A stretch of DNA of 64,000 nt from CAYUVA01 sp964448115 [NCBI: uncultured bacterium] (lineage in GTDB: Bacteria; CAYUVA01), in the NCBI GenBank assembly GCA_964448115.1, contig CAYUVA010000016.1, positions 1 to 64,000 on the forward strand. Direction: 5' to 3'. The notes below the pieces were generated by a model. It worked only from the letters and a program-made list of their open reading frames with translations, did not search any database and had not been told where the DNA came from. Numbering within the stretch: position 1 is the first letter of the stretch; every line of letters begins with the position of its first letter. A program made the position numbers and the translations under genes. This document shows, one piece after another, positions 17,788 to 26,199 of the stretch.

Positions 17788-17876
17788 ACCATGTTTGCAA
17801 AATGGATGTTATATTGATTTACCTTGATGAAAGTTGAACCTCGTAATTAACGGATAAAAAGAAGGAGAAATAATCA

Positions 17877-18110
17877 ATGCCCGAAGACGAACTCGAAGTC
17901 ATAGCAGACTTTAAAAAGAGCGACAGCGCTTATATCAAGGCTTCTCTCACCACCTGGAAGGGGGATCTTTATATCGATATAAGGGAATTCGTGGAGAGCG
18001 AAAGATACAGCGGTCCTACAAAAAAGGGAGTCCGCTTCAACGCGGAGAACTGGACTCTCTTCAAGGAAATGGTGGATAAGATAGAAGAGGAGATGGTGAA
18101 ACGCCAATAG
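17877..18110 (+). CDS. PC4/Sub1-like single-stranded DNA-binding protein
   Basis: A 77-residue protein matching the transcriptional coactivator p15/PC4 domain. The order is a short acidic start, a strand with SAYIKASLTTWKG, the family hallmark LYIDIREF followed by GPTKKGVRF, and a C-terminal helix NWTLFKEMVDKIEEEM. Bacterial homologues are short homodimeric ssDNA-binding proteins. AGGAG lies about 9 bases before the ATG. It is divergent from trxB and followed 43 bases later by a hydrolase gene. Its role in bacteria is not well established; transcription or DNA repair are usual suggestions. Confidence 0.85.
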   Translation: MPEDELEVIADFKKSDSAYIKASLTTWKGDLYIDIREFVESERYSGPTKKGVRFNAENWTLFKEMVDKIEEEMVKRQ

Positions 18111-18153
18111 TATTTTAATGGTCTTGGAGCCAGCGAGCAGGAATTGAAAAAAG

Positions 18154-18951
18154 ATGGAAAAGCGCCTTGAAGAGCTAAGGAAAGAGCTATTCCTTGCAGA
18201 TATGGATAAGCCTTTTTTCCTGGAAGGTAGCAATGATGTCCTGGTCTTATTGTTTCATGGCTTCAATGGCAGGCCGGGGGAGATGATGCCACCTGCCAAG
18301 GCTCTTAATCAAAGGGGTTATTCGGTAAAGGGTATATTGCAGCCCGCACACTGCGGCAGCTTCGTGGAATTCAAGCGAACCACCTGGAAAGATATTGTCG
18401 ATAACGCTCAACTGGAATACATGCAGGCAAAAGAGAAATATAGACGCGTTATCATTGGCGGATTGTCGATGGGGGGATTGACATCGCTTTACCTGGCTGC
18501 AACCAACCAGGACTTGGATGCGCTGATCTCGATGTCTGCACCGGTAGCATTGAATACCCAAAGGTTGAGGATGCTTCTAAGGAGCATAGGTCTATTTTCA
18601 TCCAAGTATCCATCGCTATCATTTGGCTTGGATATAGCCGACCGGGATGTTCGTCGTCTTTATGGCTCCTATTATCCTTACGAGTCGGTCAGCTTTGCAT
18701 TATCCCTGCTTGATTTCATCGATACGCTTAAAGGTTTGTTGCCAAGGATAACCGCTCCAGCTTGCATCCTTCATGGAAAAAGGGATCTCTTCTGGGCGCC
18801 GGACAGTCTTGATTATATCTTCAATAATATCTCCTCGAAAATAAAGCAGAAGCATCAATTGCCCCTATCAAGGCATGTTATCACCCTTGACCTTGAGCGC
18901 GAGAGGGTCTGTAGCATCATGGTCGATTTCGTGGATCGCATCGCATCGTGA
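18154..18951 (+). CDS. Alpha/beta hydrolase (carboxylesterase-like)
   Basis: A 265-residue alpha/beta-hydrolase. The oxyanion region is LLFHGFNGRPGE; the nucleophile elbow is GLSMGG with Ser105; a late ILHGKRDLFW provides the acid; His in LSRHVITLD completes the triad. The size and the HGF..G start resemble the monoglyceride lipase/carboxylesterase group. No signal peptide is visible. It sits between the PC4-like gene and a DUF362-ferredoxin gene, 23 bases ahead of the latter. Acyl esters are plausible substrates in view of the downstream acyl-CoA genes, but that is inference. Confidence 0.85.
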   Translation: MEKRLEELRKELFLADMDKPFFLEGSNDVLVLLFHGFNGRPGEMMPPAKALNQRGYSVKGILQPAHCGSFVEFKRTTWKDIVDNAQLEYMQAKEKYRRVIIGGLSMGGLTSLYLAATNQDLDALISMSAPVALNTQRLRMLLRSIGLFSSKYPSLSFGLDIADRDVRRLYGSYYPYESVSFALSLLDFIDTLKGLLPRITAPACILHGKRDLFWAPDSLDYIFNNISSKIKQKHQLPLSRHVITLDLERERVCSIMVDFVDRIAS

Positions 18952-18974
18952 TAATAGCCCCCTAGCTGGGACCA

Positions 18975-20126
18975 ATGGAGAATCTCCAGAATAAATACCG
19001 CGTATCAGCCACAAAGTGCGATCGCTATGAGCTGCCATTGCTCAAAGAGAAGATAGCGCTGCTTTTAGAGCTTATAGGGGGGGCAGACCAGTTCTTCAAA
19101 CATGGAAGCAAGGTTTTGCTCAAGCCCAACCTGCTACTTGCCAGGGAGCCTGAAAAGGGGGTTACCACCCATCCAGCGGTCGTAGGGGCGGTTGCTGAGC
19201 TGGCGCTAGATCACGGTGCCAAGGTCAGCATCGGGGACAGCCCCTCCGGCGGGCTTAAGAGCATGGATAAGCTATGGGCTAAAACGGGCGTGAGCAGTAT
19301 GGCAAGGAAATACGGTGTTCCCCTCTTGAACCTGGAGAAATATGGCGTCGAGGCTAGGGATATCAACTTTGGCGACCTTAAGAAGGTCTATATATCCAAG
19401 GCGGTGCTCGAAAGCGATCTCGTGGTCAATCTGCCAAAATTGAAAACACACAACCTTACTATAATAACCCTTGCGATGAAGAATTCTTATGGCTGCCTGC
19501 CCGGTTTCCAGAAACCCCAATTGCACAGCATGTTCAGCAATGCAGCCATTTTTGGCGCCCTCGTCGCCAGGATACACGCGTTGATCGAGCCGGGCTTGAA
19601 CATAATGGATGGGATACTCGGCATGGATGGAAGGGGTCCGACCACGGGAGATCCCTACTGGGCGAAGATGCTTCTTGCCTCCGATAATGCCCTGGCAATG
19701 GATATGCTACTCGCAACACTAATGGGGATCAATCCCATGAAGATCGAAAGCATCACCGAAGGTATAAAGCTAGGAGTTGGACCTGGCGATCTATCCCAGG
19801 TCGAGCTTGTCGGTGGTAACATGGAGGATTTTAGGCTGGCTGGCTTCAAGGTGCCTAGCAATAAGGCTATGCGCCTGATGCCCAACCTGGTCGGTCGGGT
19901 CATGAGCCATTTCTTCTGGGTTTATCCCCAGGTCGATCCGCTCAAGTGCACCCTGTGCAAGGAGTGCATCAAGATCTGTCCTACGGGGTCGATCAGCGAG
20001 GTACATGATGCTGCTTTCGTTGAGCGCAAGACATGTATTACCTGTTTCTGCTGTGTCGAGACCTGCGAGTATGAGTCGATCGAAGTAAAAACCAGCCTGG
20101 CAGCCAGGAGGTTCTTGAGTCAATAG
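18975..20126 (+). CDS. DUF362 protein with C-terminal 2[4Fe-4S] ferredoxin domain
   Basis: A 383-residue protein. The DUF362 domain has the usual KVLLKPNLL start, HPAVVGAVAEL, SIGDSPSGG, LVNLPKLKTH and LAMKNSYGC. The last 65 residues carry two cluster-binding runs, CTLCKECIKICP and CITCFCCVETCE. DUF362 proteins are widespread in anaerobes and their reaction is unknown; the fused ferredoxin suggests electron transfer. A second DUF362 protein without this ferredoxin tail lies at 28802-30079, so the acyl-CoA/aromatic gene set is flanked by two of them. Confidence 0.88.
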   Translation: MENLQNKYRVSATKCDRYELPLLKEKIALLLELIGGADQFFKHGSKVLLKPNLLLAREPEKGVTTHPAVVGAVAELALDHGAKVSIGDSPSGGLKSMDKLWAKTGVSSMARKYGVPLLNLEKYGVEARDINFGDLKKVYISKAVLESDLVVNLPKLKTHNLTIITLAMKNSYGCLPGFQKPQLHSMFSNAAIFGALVARIHALIEPGLNIMDGILGMDGRGPTTGDPYWAKMLLASDNALAMDMLLATLMGINPMKIESITEGIKLGVGPGDLSQVELVGGNMEDFRLAGFKVPSNKAMRLMPNLVGRVMSHFFWVYPQVDPLKCTLCKECIKICPTGSISEVHDAAFVERKTCITCFCCVETCEYESIEVKTSLAARRFLSQ

Positions 20127-20302
20127 AGCCGTTTGCTTCAATAAAATTGACTACAGTATTTGGGTGATCGACTCTTTCTTTTTTGCGCTTTTGGGTGAGC
20201 ATCTTTTCCAGCCTTGAAATTATGCTAGATGTAAGATAATGATAACAGCAACTATGAAACACCTAGGACTAAGAATACCTGACACGAAAAGGGGATGATA
20301 AG

Positions 20303-21445
20303 ATGGAGCTTTGTCTAAACCAAGAATTGCAAGAGTTCAAGGAGTGGATAAAGAGACTTGCCGATAAGGAGATCGCACCCTGGGTTACGCCAGAGCGCGA
20401 GGCTGCAGGGGAATTCGATAAGGATAATTGGCATCGTCTTTGCAGGGAGGGTTTGCTAGGGCTTGTGATACCAAAGCAGTACGGGGGGCTGGAAAAGGAC
20501 TACTTCCACTATGTCATCGCCATGGAGGAAATCTCCAGGGCTAATGCAGCGCTAGGCACCATCTACGATGTGCACTGTTCCCTGGTACTGGAGATACTGC
20601 TTCGTTTTTGCAGCGATGAACATAAGAGAAAATACATTCCGCCGCTTTTGAGTGGCGAGAAGATGGCTGCCTTCTGTCTGACCGAGCCTGACGCTGGCTC
20701 CGATGCAGGGGCTGGTCGCACCAAGGCTGTCAAACAGGGTGATGCTTATGTGATAAATGGGCATAAGCACTTCATTATGAACGCGCAACTGGCTGATTTT
20801 TATATAGTTTTTGCCAAGACCGATCCAGAGGCAGGTGCGAAGGGGATCTCTGCCTTTATCGTTGAGCGCGATAATCCCGGAGTCAAGGTTGGCAAGGACT
20901 TCGACAAGATGGGCATACGAACCAGCTATACTGGCGAGGTCTATTTCGATGATTGCGAGGTTTCGGATGATAACCTGATTGGCAAGGAAGGGATCGGCTT
21001 CAAGATCGCCATGACTGCACTCGACTACGGAAGGATGGGCATTGGAGCGCAATCGGTCGGCGTTGCCCAGGCTGCGCTCGATGAGTCGATCGCCTTTGCT
21101 AAGCAGCGGGTCCAGTTTGGCAAGCCGATCGCCCAGCAGCAGGCTATCCAGTGGATGATCGCCGAGATGTGGACTGAGATAAATGGCGCCAGGCTAATGA
21201 CTTACCAGGTGGCTGACCTTGCCACCAGGAATCAGCGCTTCAGCGTGGAGGCTGCCATGGCAAAACTCCAGGCATCCGATGTGGCTGTGCGCTGCACCCG
21301 CAAGGCTCTACAGATACATGGCGGATACGGATTCATGAAGGACTTCAAGGTGGAAAGGCTCTACAGGGATGCCAAGATCATGGAGATCTACGAGGGAACC
21401 TCTGAGATCCAGAAGCTCATCATCTCAGGTGCATTGCTAAGGTAA
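20303..21445 (+). CDS. Acyl-CoA dehydrogenase
   Basis: A 380-residue FAD-dependent acyl-CoA dehydrogenase with the normal helical N-domain, beta domain (FCLTEPDAGSDAG and the YVINGHKHFI strand) and C-terminal helical domain (RVQFGKPIAQQQ, QIHGGYGFMKDF). The likely catalytic base is Glu364 in YEGTSEIQ. The ATG has AAAAGGGG about 8 bases upstream. It is followed by a second acyl-CoA dehydrogenase, etfB and an etfA fusion, so it most likely passes electrons to that ETF. Chain length or ring specificity cannot be read from the sequence. Confidence 0.92.
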   Translation: MELCLNQELQEFKEWIKRLADKEIAPWVTPEREAAGEFDKDNWHRLCREGLLGLVIPKQYGGLEKDYFHYVIAMEEISRANAALGTIYDVHCSLVLEILLRFCSDEHKRKYIPPLLSGEKMAAFCLTEPDAGSDAGAGRTKAVKQGDAYVINGHKHFIMNAQLADFYIVFAKTDPEAGAKGISAFIVERDNPGVKVGKDFDKMGIRTSYTGEVYFDDCEVSDDNLIGKEGIGFKIAMTALDYGRMGIGAQSVGVAQAALDESIAFAKQRVQFGKPIAQQQAIQWMIAEMWTEINGARLMTYQVADLATRNQRFSVEAAMAKLQASDVAVRCTRKALQIHGGYGFMKDFKVERLYRDAKIMEIYEGTSEIQKLIISGALLR

Positions 21446-21484
21446 TAAGAATACAACATAAAAAAATCAAGGGAGTTGGATATC

Positions 21485-22618
21485 ATGGACTTCGATCTCC
21501 CCAAGCAGATCAAGCTGGTGCAACGAACCACCTTTAACTTTGCCAAGGAGGTAATCGCTCCCCTGGTCGATCAGATGGAGCAGGATGGCAAGTTTCCCCA
21601 GCAATTGATCAAGCAGATGGGCGACCTCGGGCTGCTCGGCTTGATTACACCAAAGAAATATGGCGGTTCTGAGCTTGGATTTCTGGCAAGGACAGTTGCA
21701 CTGGAGCAGATAGGTCGCATCTCGGCTGCGGTCGGTTTATCCCTCCAGGTGCACCACATGGGGGCAGCAGCCATCGATGACTGGGGTAACGAGAAGCAAA
21801 AGGAGCGCTTCCTCCCTACCCTGGTCAGCGGCGAGCAGCTCGGAGTTTGCGCGGTAACCGAGCCGACCGGTGGATCCGATTTATTAGGCATGACCAGCAC
21901 GGCTTTGCCATACAAGGATGGATATAAGCTAAATGGCAGGAAGTGCTTCATCACCAATGCGCATCTATGCAATACACCGGTTATCATTGCTAAGACCGGA
22001 GCCGGGGCGCGGGGACTTAGCGCCTTCATCATTGAGAAAGGATGCGAGGGATTCGCTGCCGGGCACGAGGAGAACAAGGTCGGATTGCGTGGAGCTGATA
22101 CCGGCGAGCTTATTTACAAGGATTGCTTTGTGCCTAAGGCTAATCTCATTGGCGATGAAGGCGAGGGGATCAAGGTCGCACTTAAAACTATCAGCGAGGT
22201 CGGTCGTCCCGGCATCGCCGCTGTCGCTCTCGGTGTGCTTCAGGCATGCCTCGATGAGGCGGTGAAATTCGCCAATGAAAGGATGCTCTACGGAAGACCC
22301 ATAGCACAGCTACAGGCTATCCAGTGGCATATCTCCGATATCTACTCGGACCTTGAGGCTGCTCGGTTGCTTTGTTATCGAGCATCCTGGCTAAAGGACA
22401 AGGGGAGGGATTGTGCCACGGAGATGACCCATGCCAAGGTATTCGCTACCGAAGCAGCGGTACGCGCTGCCCAAAAGGCTATCGAGATACACGGCGGAGC
22501 TGGAATCATGATCGAATACCCGGTGCAACGATACTGGCGCGATGCAATGGTGCTTATCTCCGCGGGGGGAACTACCGAGATAGGCAAGATTGTTATCTCA
22601 AGATCTGTGCTTAGTTGA
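21485..22618 (+). CDS. Acyl-CoA dehydrogenase paralogue lacking the usual base
   Basis: A 377-residue acyl-CoA dehydrogenase, full-length, with VCAVTEPTGGSDL, YKLNGRKCFITN, MLYGRPIAQLQ and EIHGGAGIM. The ATG at 21485 has GGGAG 9 bases upstream; a TTG nine bases earlier is less likely. By eye the catalytic position of the YEGT motif is replaced: the sequence reads ISAGGTTEI, with Gly where the first paralogue has Glu. The alternative base position used by isovaleryl-CoA dehydrogenase (the residue before Arg in the helix) is Gly in EVGRPGIA. The protein may use another base, act on unusual CoA esters, or be a partner subunit. It is in the same operon as the first dehydrogenase and the ETF genes. 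Confidence 0.88.
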   Translation: MDFDLPKQIKLVQRTTFNFAKEVIAPLVDQMEQDGKFPQQLIKQMGDLGLLGLITPKKYGGSELGFLARTVALEQIGRISAAVGLSLQVHHMGAAAIDDWGNEKQKERFLPTLVSGEQLGVCAVTEPTGGSDLLGMTSTALPYKDGYKLNGRKCFITNAHLCNTPVIIAKTGAGARGLSAFIIEKGCEGFAAGHEENKVGLRGADTGELIYKDCFVPKANLIGDEGEGIKVALKTISEVGRPGIAAVALGVLQACLDEAVKFANERMLYGRPIAQLQAIQWHISDIYSDLEAARLLCYRASWLKDKGRDCATEMTHAKVFATEAAVRAAQKAIEIHGGAGIMIEYPVQRYWRDAMVLISAGGTTEIGKIVISRSVLS

Positions 22619-22631
22619 GGAGGGAATCTGC

Positions 22632-23456
22632 ATGAAAAATCTAAATATCATCGTATTTATAAAGCCTGTACCGGATCCGAATGGTTGGGATAAGCTCAAG
22701 CTGGACGAGGAGACCTTGCTCTTGGAGCGCGACAAGGTGCCGCCGGTGATAAATCCGATGGATCGCAATGCGCTTGAGGCTGCTATCCAAATAAAGGCAA
22801 AGCATGGCGGCACGGTCAGCGTTGCCACCATGGCTCCGCCAAGCGCACAGGAGCAGCTATTAGAGGCGCTTGCCATGGGCGCTGACCATGCTTATTTGCT
22901 TACCGATAGAGCATTTGCCGGCGCTGATACGCTTGCTACCGCCAAGGTTCTTTCCGCAGCGGTTCATAAGATAGTCGAGACCTTGTTTGAGGCAACTGGC
23001 TTTGACCTTATCCTATGCGGCGCATATTCGCTGGATGGAAGCACATCATCGGTTGGTCCCCAGGTGGCGGAGCTTCTCGGTATCCCGGAGTTAACGCATG
23101 TGATCGCTTATGAACTTATCGATTCAAAGATCCAGGCTCACTGCCGCATAGAGGGAGCCACTGTCGTTTACGAGGCAGACCTCCCCGCGCTTCTCACCCT
23201 TGACAAGGAGGTAAATAAACCGCGACCAGCAAGAATGATGGGCATAAAAGATGCCCTCGATAAAGGGATCACCACTTGGGATAAAAAAGATCTCCATTTG
23301 AAAGCAAGCGAGATCGGGCTTGCCGGCTCCCCAACCCAGATGCTTAATATATTCGCTCCCGAAGCAAGGCGAAAAGGTGAGATCATGCAGGGAACTACCG
23401 CCGAGATGGTTGAGAAACTTGTCAATAAACTACGGGAACAGAGGTTGATCCGATGA
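22632..23456 (+). CDS. etfB: Electron transfer flavoprotein beta subunit
   Basis: ETF beta subunit (FixA/EtfB family), 274 residues. IVFIKPVPDP, VPPVINPMDRNALEAAIQ, ALAMGADHAYLL and GAYSLDGSTSSVGPQVAELLG are the nucleotide-binding signatures of the family. The ATG at 22632 follows GAGGAGGGA by 6 bases; an upstream in-frame start overlaps the previous gene and lacks a ribosome site. It overlaps the next gene by ATGA. With the EtfA part of the next gene it would form the heterodimer that takes electrons from the two upstream dehydrogenases. Whether it carries a bifurcating FAD cannot be decided here. Confidence 0.93.
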   Translation: MKNLNIIVFIKPVPDPNGWDKLKLDEETLLLERDKVPPVINPMDRNALEAAIQIKAKHGGTVSVATMAPPSAQEQLLEALAMGADHAYLLTDRAFAGADTLATAKVLSAAVHKIVETLFEATGFDLILCGAYSLDGSTSSVGPQVAELLGIPELTHVIAYELIDSKIQAHCRIEGATVVYEADLPALLTLDKEVNKPRPARMMGIKDALDKGITTWDKKDLHLKASEIGLAGSPTQMLNIFAPEARRKGEIMQGTTAEMVEKLVNKLREQRLIR

Positions 23457-25948
23457 ACAAGGGGGACTCAAAGGTGGCTACTAATAAAGGAAAGAACGCG
23501 ATTTGGATATATGCCTCACACAGCGATGGCAAGGTTGATGATGTGGTGCTGGAGCTTCTGGGCAAGGGACAGCAATTGGCAAGGATAACTGCTACGCCCC
23601 TCCAAGCGATCATCATCGGCAGCGAGGTGAGACAGCTTGCCGAGAAGCTCATCGAGTATGGAGCAGAGACGGTCTATGTTATAGACGATACGAAACTTGG
23701 TGAGTTGGATACCTCCCTTTATGCTGCTGTAATAGCCGAGATGGCTGGGAGATATAAGCCTAATGTGCTTCTCATGGGCGCAGACAACCGAAATGCTGCC
23801 TTGGCTGCTCGAACTGCGGCTCGACTCGGAACCGGCTTGAGCGCTCATTGCGTGGATCTCAAGTTCGATGGCGACAAGCTGGTACAGACAGTGCCCGGCT
23901 TCGGAGGCAATATCCTGGCAAATATAATATGCCCCAAGCGTAAACCGCAGATGGCGACAGTTATGCCCGGAGTCTTTATGCCTGTGCGTCTTAAAGCAAA
24001 GGGAGCAAGGATCCAGCAAGTGAAGATGCCAACATTGAAGGATATAAGAACCTGCCGGATTGTAAAGGTTATCAAGGACAAGCCGGGCAAGGCTGATGAT
24101 TTAACCAAAGCATCGATAGTGGTAGCAGGCGGATATGGAGTGGGATCAAAAAAGAACTGGAAGCAGGTGGAAAAACTAGCCGAGTTACTAGGTGCCTCGG
24201 TCGGCGCTACAAGACCTCCAGTTGACGAGGGCTGGGCTGGTATTGATCAGATGATCGGCGCTAGCGGTAAATACATCAGCCCCAAACTATACATCGCTCT
24301 TGGCATCAGCGGCATGATGCACCACACGGTCGGCATCACCAGATCTGACACCATAGTAGCTATAAACAACGATCCCAACGCACCAATCTTCAAGATGGCT
24401 GATTATGGCATGGTCGGTGATTTAAGGCAGGTGCTCCCTACCCTGATCGGTTACCTTGAGACCGGCAAAGGGATCGCTGAGCCGATCCAAGCACCTGATT
24501 ACACGCGGACTCCTGATGCATACAAAGAAAGCCTGCGTTCTATGCGCCCCAATATGTATAAGTTCGGCAGGCTCATCGAAGATCCGGTCGAGGATCCGTT
24601 GACCCGTAGAACCGTTGAAGGACATAGCCAGATCTTCAAGGCTGGATACGATCCTAAGTACCAGGAGCTGGTTACAACTATCAGCCACCTGACTGGCAAG
24701 CGCATCTCAAGATATCTATCGGTGATTCGCTCGGTAGATGACATGGTCTCCAACTGTCGCATGAAGCGTTTGATGTTCAATCTGACCGGCACTTGCACCG
24801 GCGGTAGATGCGCGGGGTGGAATGCGATGAATGCGCTCTGGTCTATCTCCTGGGAGATGGATAGGGATCTGGGAACCAACTACCACCAGCGACTTACTGA
24901 ATGGCTCATCGATGCTCAGAGCCGTGATATAACCCTAGCCGGCGCCTTAACCGACGCGAAGGGACACCGCAAGCTTCCCCCGTCAAGGCAAAGCGACCCG
25001 GATATGTACCTGCACGTGGTGAAGCGCCTCAGGGACGGCATAATAGTGCGTGGCGCCAAGATAATGATCTGCGGGATCGCCGCTGCCAATGAGATCTTCG
25101 TAATGCCTACCACCGCGCTGCGCAGATCCGATGCTGATTATGCGGTCGCCTTTGCTTTGCCCAAGGATGCAGAGGGGCTTACCATCGTCGAGACCAGAAG
25201 ACCATCCGATGAGCGCGAGCTGGAGGATGGATTCGATATACCGGTGGACAAAGGTGGCATAACCCAGGCATACCTTTTCTTTGAGGATGTTTTTGTCCCT
25301 TACGAGCGCGTGTTTATGTGCGGTGAATATTCTTACGCTGGCGAGGCGGTCTATCGCTTCACCCTCCCCTATCGTTCAGCCATTGGCGGCTGCGTTGCCG
25401 GGCAGGGCGATGTCATGGTCGGCGCTGCCATCCTAATCGCCAGAGCTAACGGACTGCCGGAAAAGACCTTTAGGGATAAACTGGTGCAGATGATAATCAA
25501 TAATGAGACCACCTTTGGAATGGGCTTGGCTGCCTCGGTGATGGGCACACAGCATCCCTCGGGATCCTGGATACCGAATCCTATAATCGCCAATGTCAAC
25601 AAGGTACATGTGGCTACCCTGCCTTACGAGACCAAGCGCTTGCTGCAGGACATCGCCGGTGGCATCGGCGAGACCGGCTGCATGCCATCATACAAGGATA
25701 TGCTTGACAGCCGCTATGGACACCTGATCCGCAAGTATTTAAAGGCGCACTCACCAGCTGAGACCAGGATGCGCATAGCCCGGCTCATCGAGTGGCTGAC
25801 CATCGGAGCCGGCGTCCCCGGCTGCATGCACGGCGGAGGCTCGCCGGATGGAGCAAAGATGGTTATCTGGGCAAAGAGCGAATTCGATGAGTTTATAAAG
25901 CTTGCAAAGGAGCTAGGCAATATCTCGGATATATCATTGGGGGGATGA
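23453..25948 (+). CDS. Fusion: ETF alpha subunit + 4-hydroxybutyryl-CoA dehydratase-like protein
   Basis: An 831-residue two-part protein. Residues about 15-336 are a complete EtfA, with the FAD domain containing AGGYGVGSKKNW, GASVGATRPPVDEGW, GISGMMHHTVG, INNDPNAPIF and ADYGMVGDL. After a short linker, residues about 352-831 are a complete member of the 4-hydroxybutyryl-CoA dehydratase/4-hydroxyphenylacetate hydroxylase flavoprotein family (SRDITLAGALTDAKG, VVKRLRDGIIVRGAK, FFEDVFVPYERVF, IGGCVAGQGDVM, MHGGGSP). Cys448, Cys453 and Cys647 sit near three of the dehydratase [4Fe-4S] ligands, but the ligand His is Tyr640 and the nearby acid-base Tyr is Ile644 in my alignment. The activity is therefore probably not the classical dehydration. 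Both halves are full-length in one uninterrupted frame, so a frameshift artefact is unlikely. It overlaps etfB by ATGA. Confidence 0.88.
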   Translation: MNKGDSKVATNKGKNAIWIYASHSDGKVDDVVLELLGKGQQLARITATPLQAIIIGSEVRQLAEKLIEYGAETVYVIDDTKLGELDTSLYAAVIAEMAGRYKPNVLLMGADNRNAALAARTAARLGTGLSAHCVDLKFDGDKLVQTVPGFGGNILANIICPKRKPQMATVMPGVFMPVRLKAKGARIQQVKMPTLKDIRTCRIVKVIKDKPGKADDLTKASIVVAGGYGVGSKKNWKQVEKLAELLGASVGATRPPVDEGWAGIDQMIGASGKYISPKLYIALGISGMMHHTVGITRSDTIVAINNDPNAPIFKMADYGMVGDLRQVLPTLIGYLETGKGIAEPIQAPDYTRTPDAYKESLRSMRPNMYKFGRLIEDPVEDPLTRRTVEGHSQIFKAGYDPKYQELVTTISHLTGKRISRYLSVIRSVDDMVSNCRMKRLMFNLTGTCTGGRCAGWNAMNALWSISWEMDRDLGTNYHQRLTEWLIDAQSRDITLAGALTDAKGHRKLPPSRQSDPDMYLHVVKRLRDGIIVRGAKIMICGIAAANEIFVMPTTALRRSDADYAVAFALPKDAEGLTIVETRRPSDERELEDGFDIPVDKGGITQAYLFFEDVFVPYERVFMCGEYSYAGEAVYRFTLPYRSAIGGCVAGQGDVMVGAAILIARANGLPEKTFRDKLVQMIINNETTFGMGLAASVMGTQHPSGSWIPNPIIANVNKVHVATLPYETKRLLQDIAGGIGETGCMPSYKDMLDSRYGHLIRKYLKAHSPAETRMRIARLIEWLTIGAGVPGCMHGGGSPDGAKMVIWAKSEFDEFIKLAKELGNISDISLGG

Positions 25949-26002
25949 AGGCTTGAGGCTTGAGACTGACACGGTTCATCTAAGATATTTTTATCAGAAT
26001 TC

Positions 26003-26083
26003 TTGGATTCCCGCCTGTGCGGTAATGACGAAAATACGGAAATTACTGCCCCTCTTGTCATGCCCGCGAAGGCGGGCATCCAG
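26003..26083. repeat. Intergenic inverted element of the GGATTCCCGCC...GGTAATGAC type
   Basis: In the 250-base gap between the ETF fusion and the ligase, GGATTCCCGCCTGTGCGG followed by TAATGAC (left half) faces GTCATGCCCGCGAAGGCGGG followed by CATCCAG (right half). The two halves are related, inverted copies of the dispersed element also seen at 40023-40076 and 53389-53460. Each half can fold as a short GC-rich hairpin. No coding potential is apparent. Confidence 0.65.
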
Positions 26084-26199
26084 TATTTTAAGTACCAAGT
26101 TAATAGTATTAAACTTATAGATTTTTGAAATATCAAGACACAAAGACCCAAAGAAGAGAACTGGTAATCGGTTAATAACAAACCTACGAGGGACACCAA

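Noticed and set aside
23453-25948. Possible frameshift or missed stop joining etfA and a dehydratase gene
   Set aside because: Both halves are full-length, in one frame, with a sensible linker and no remnant start or ribosome site at the junction. Kept as a true fusion, though sequencing error cannot be excluded.
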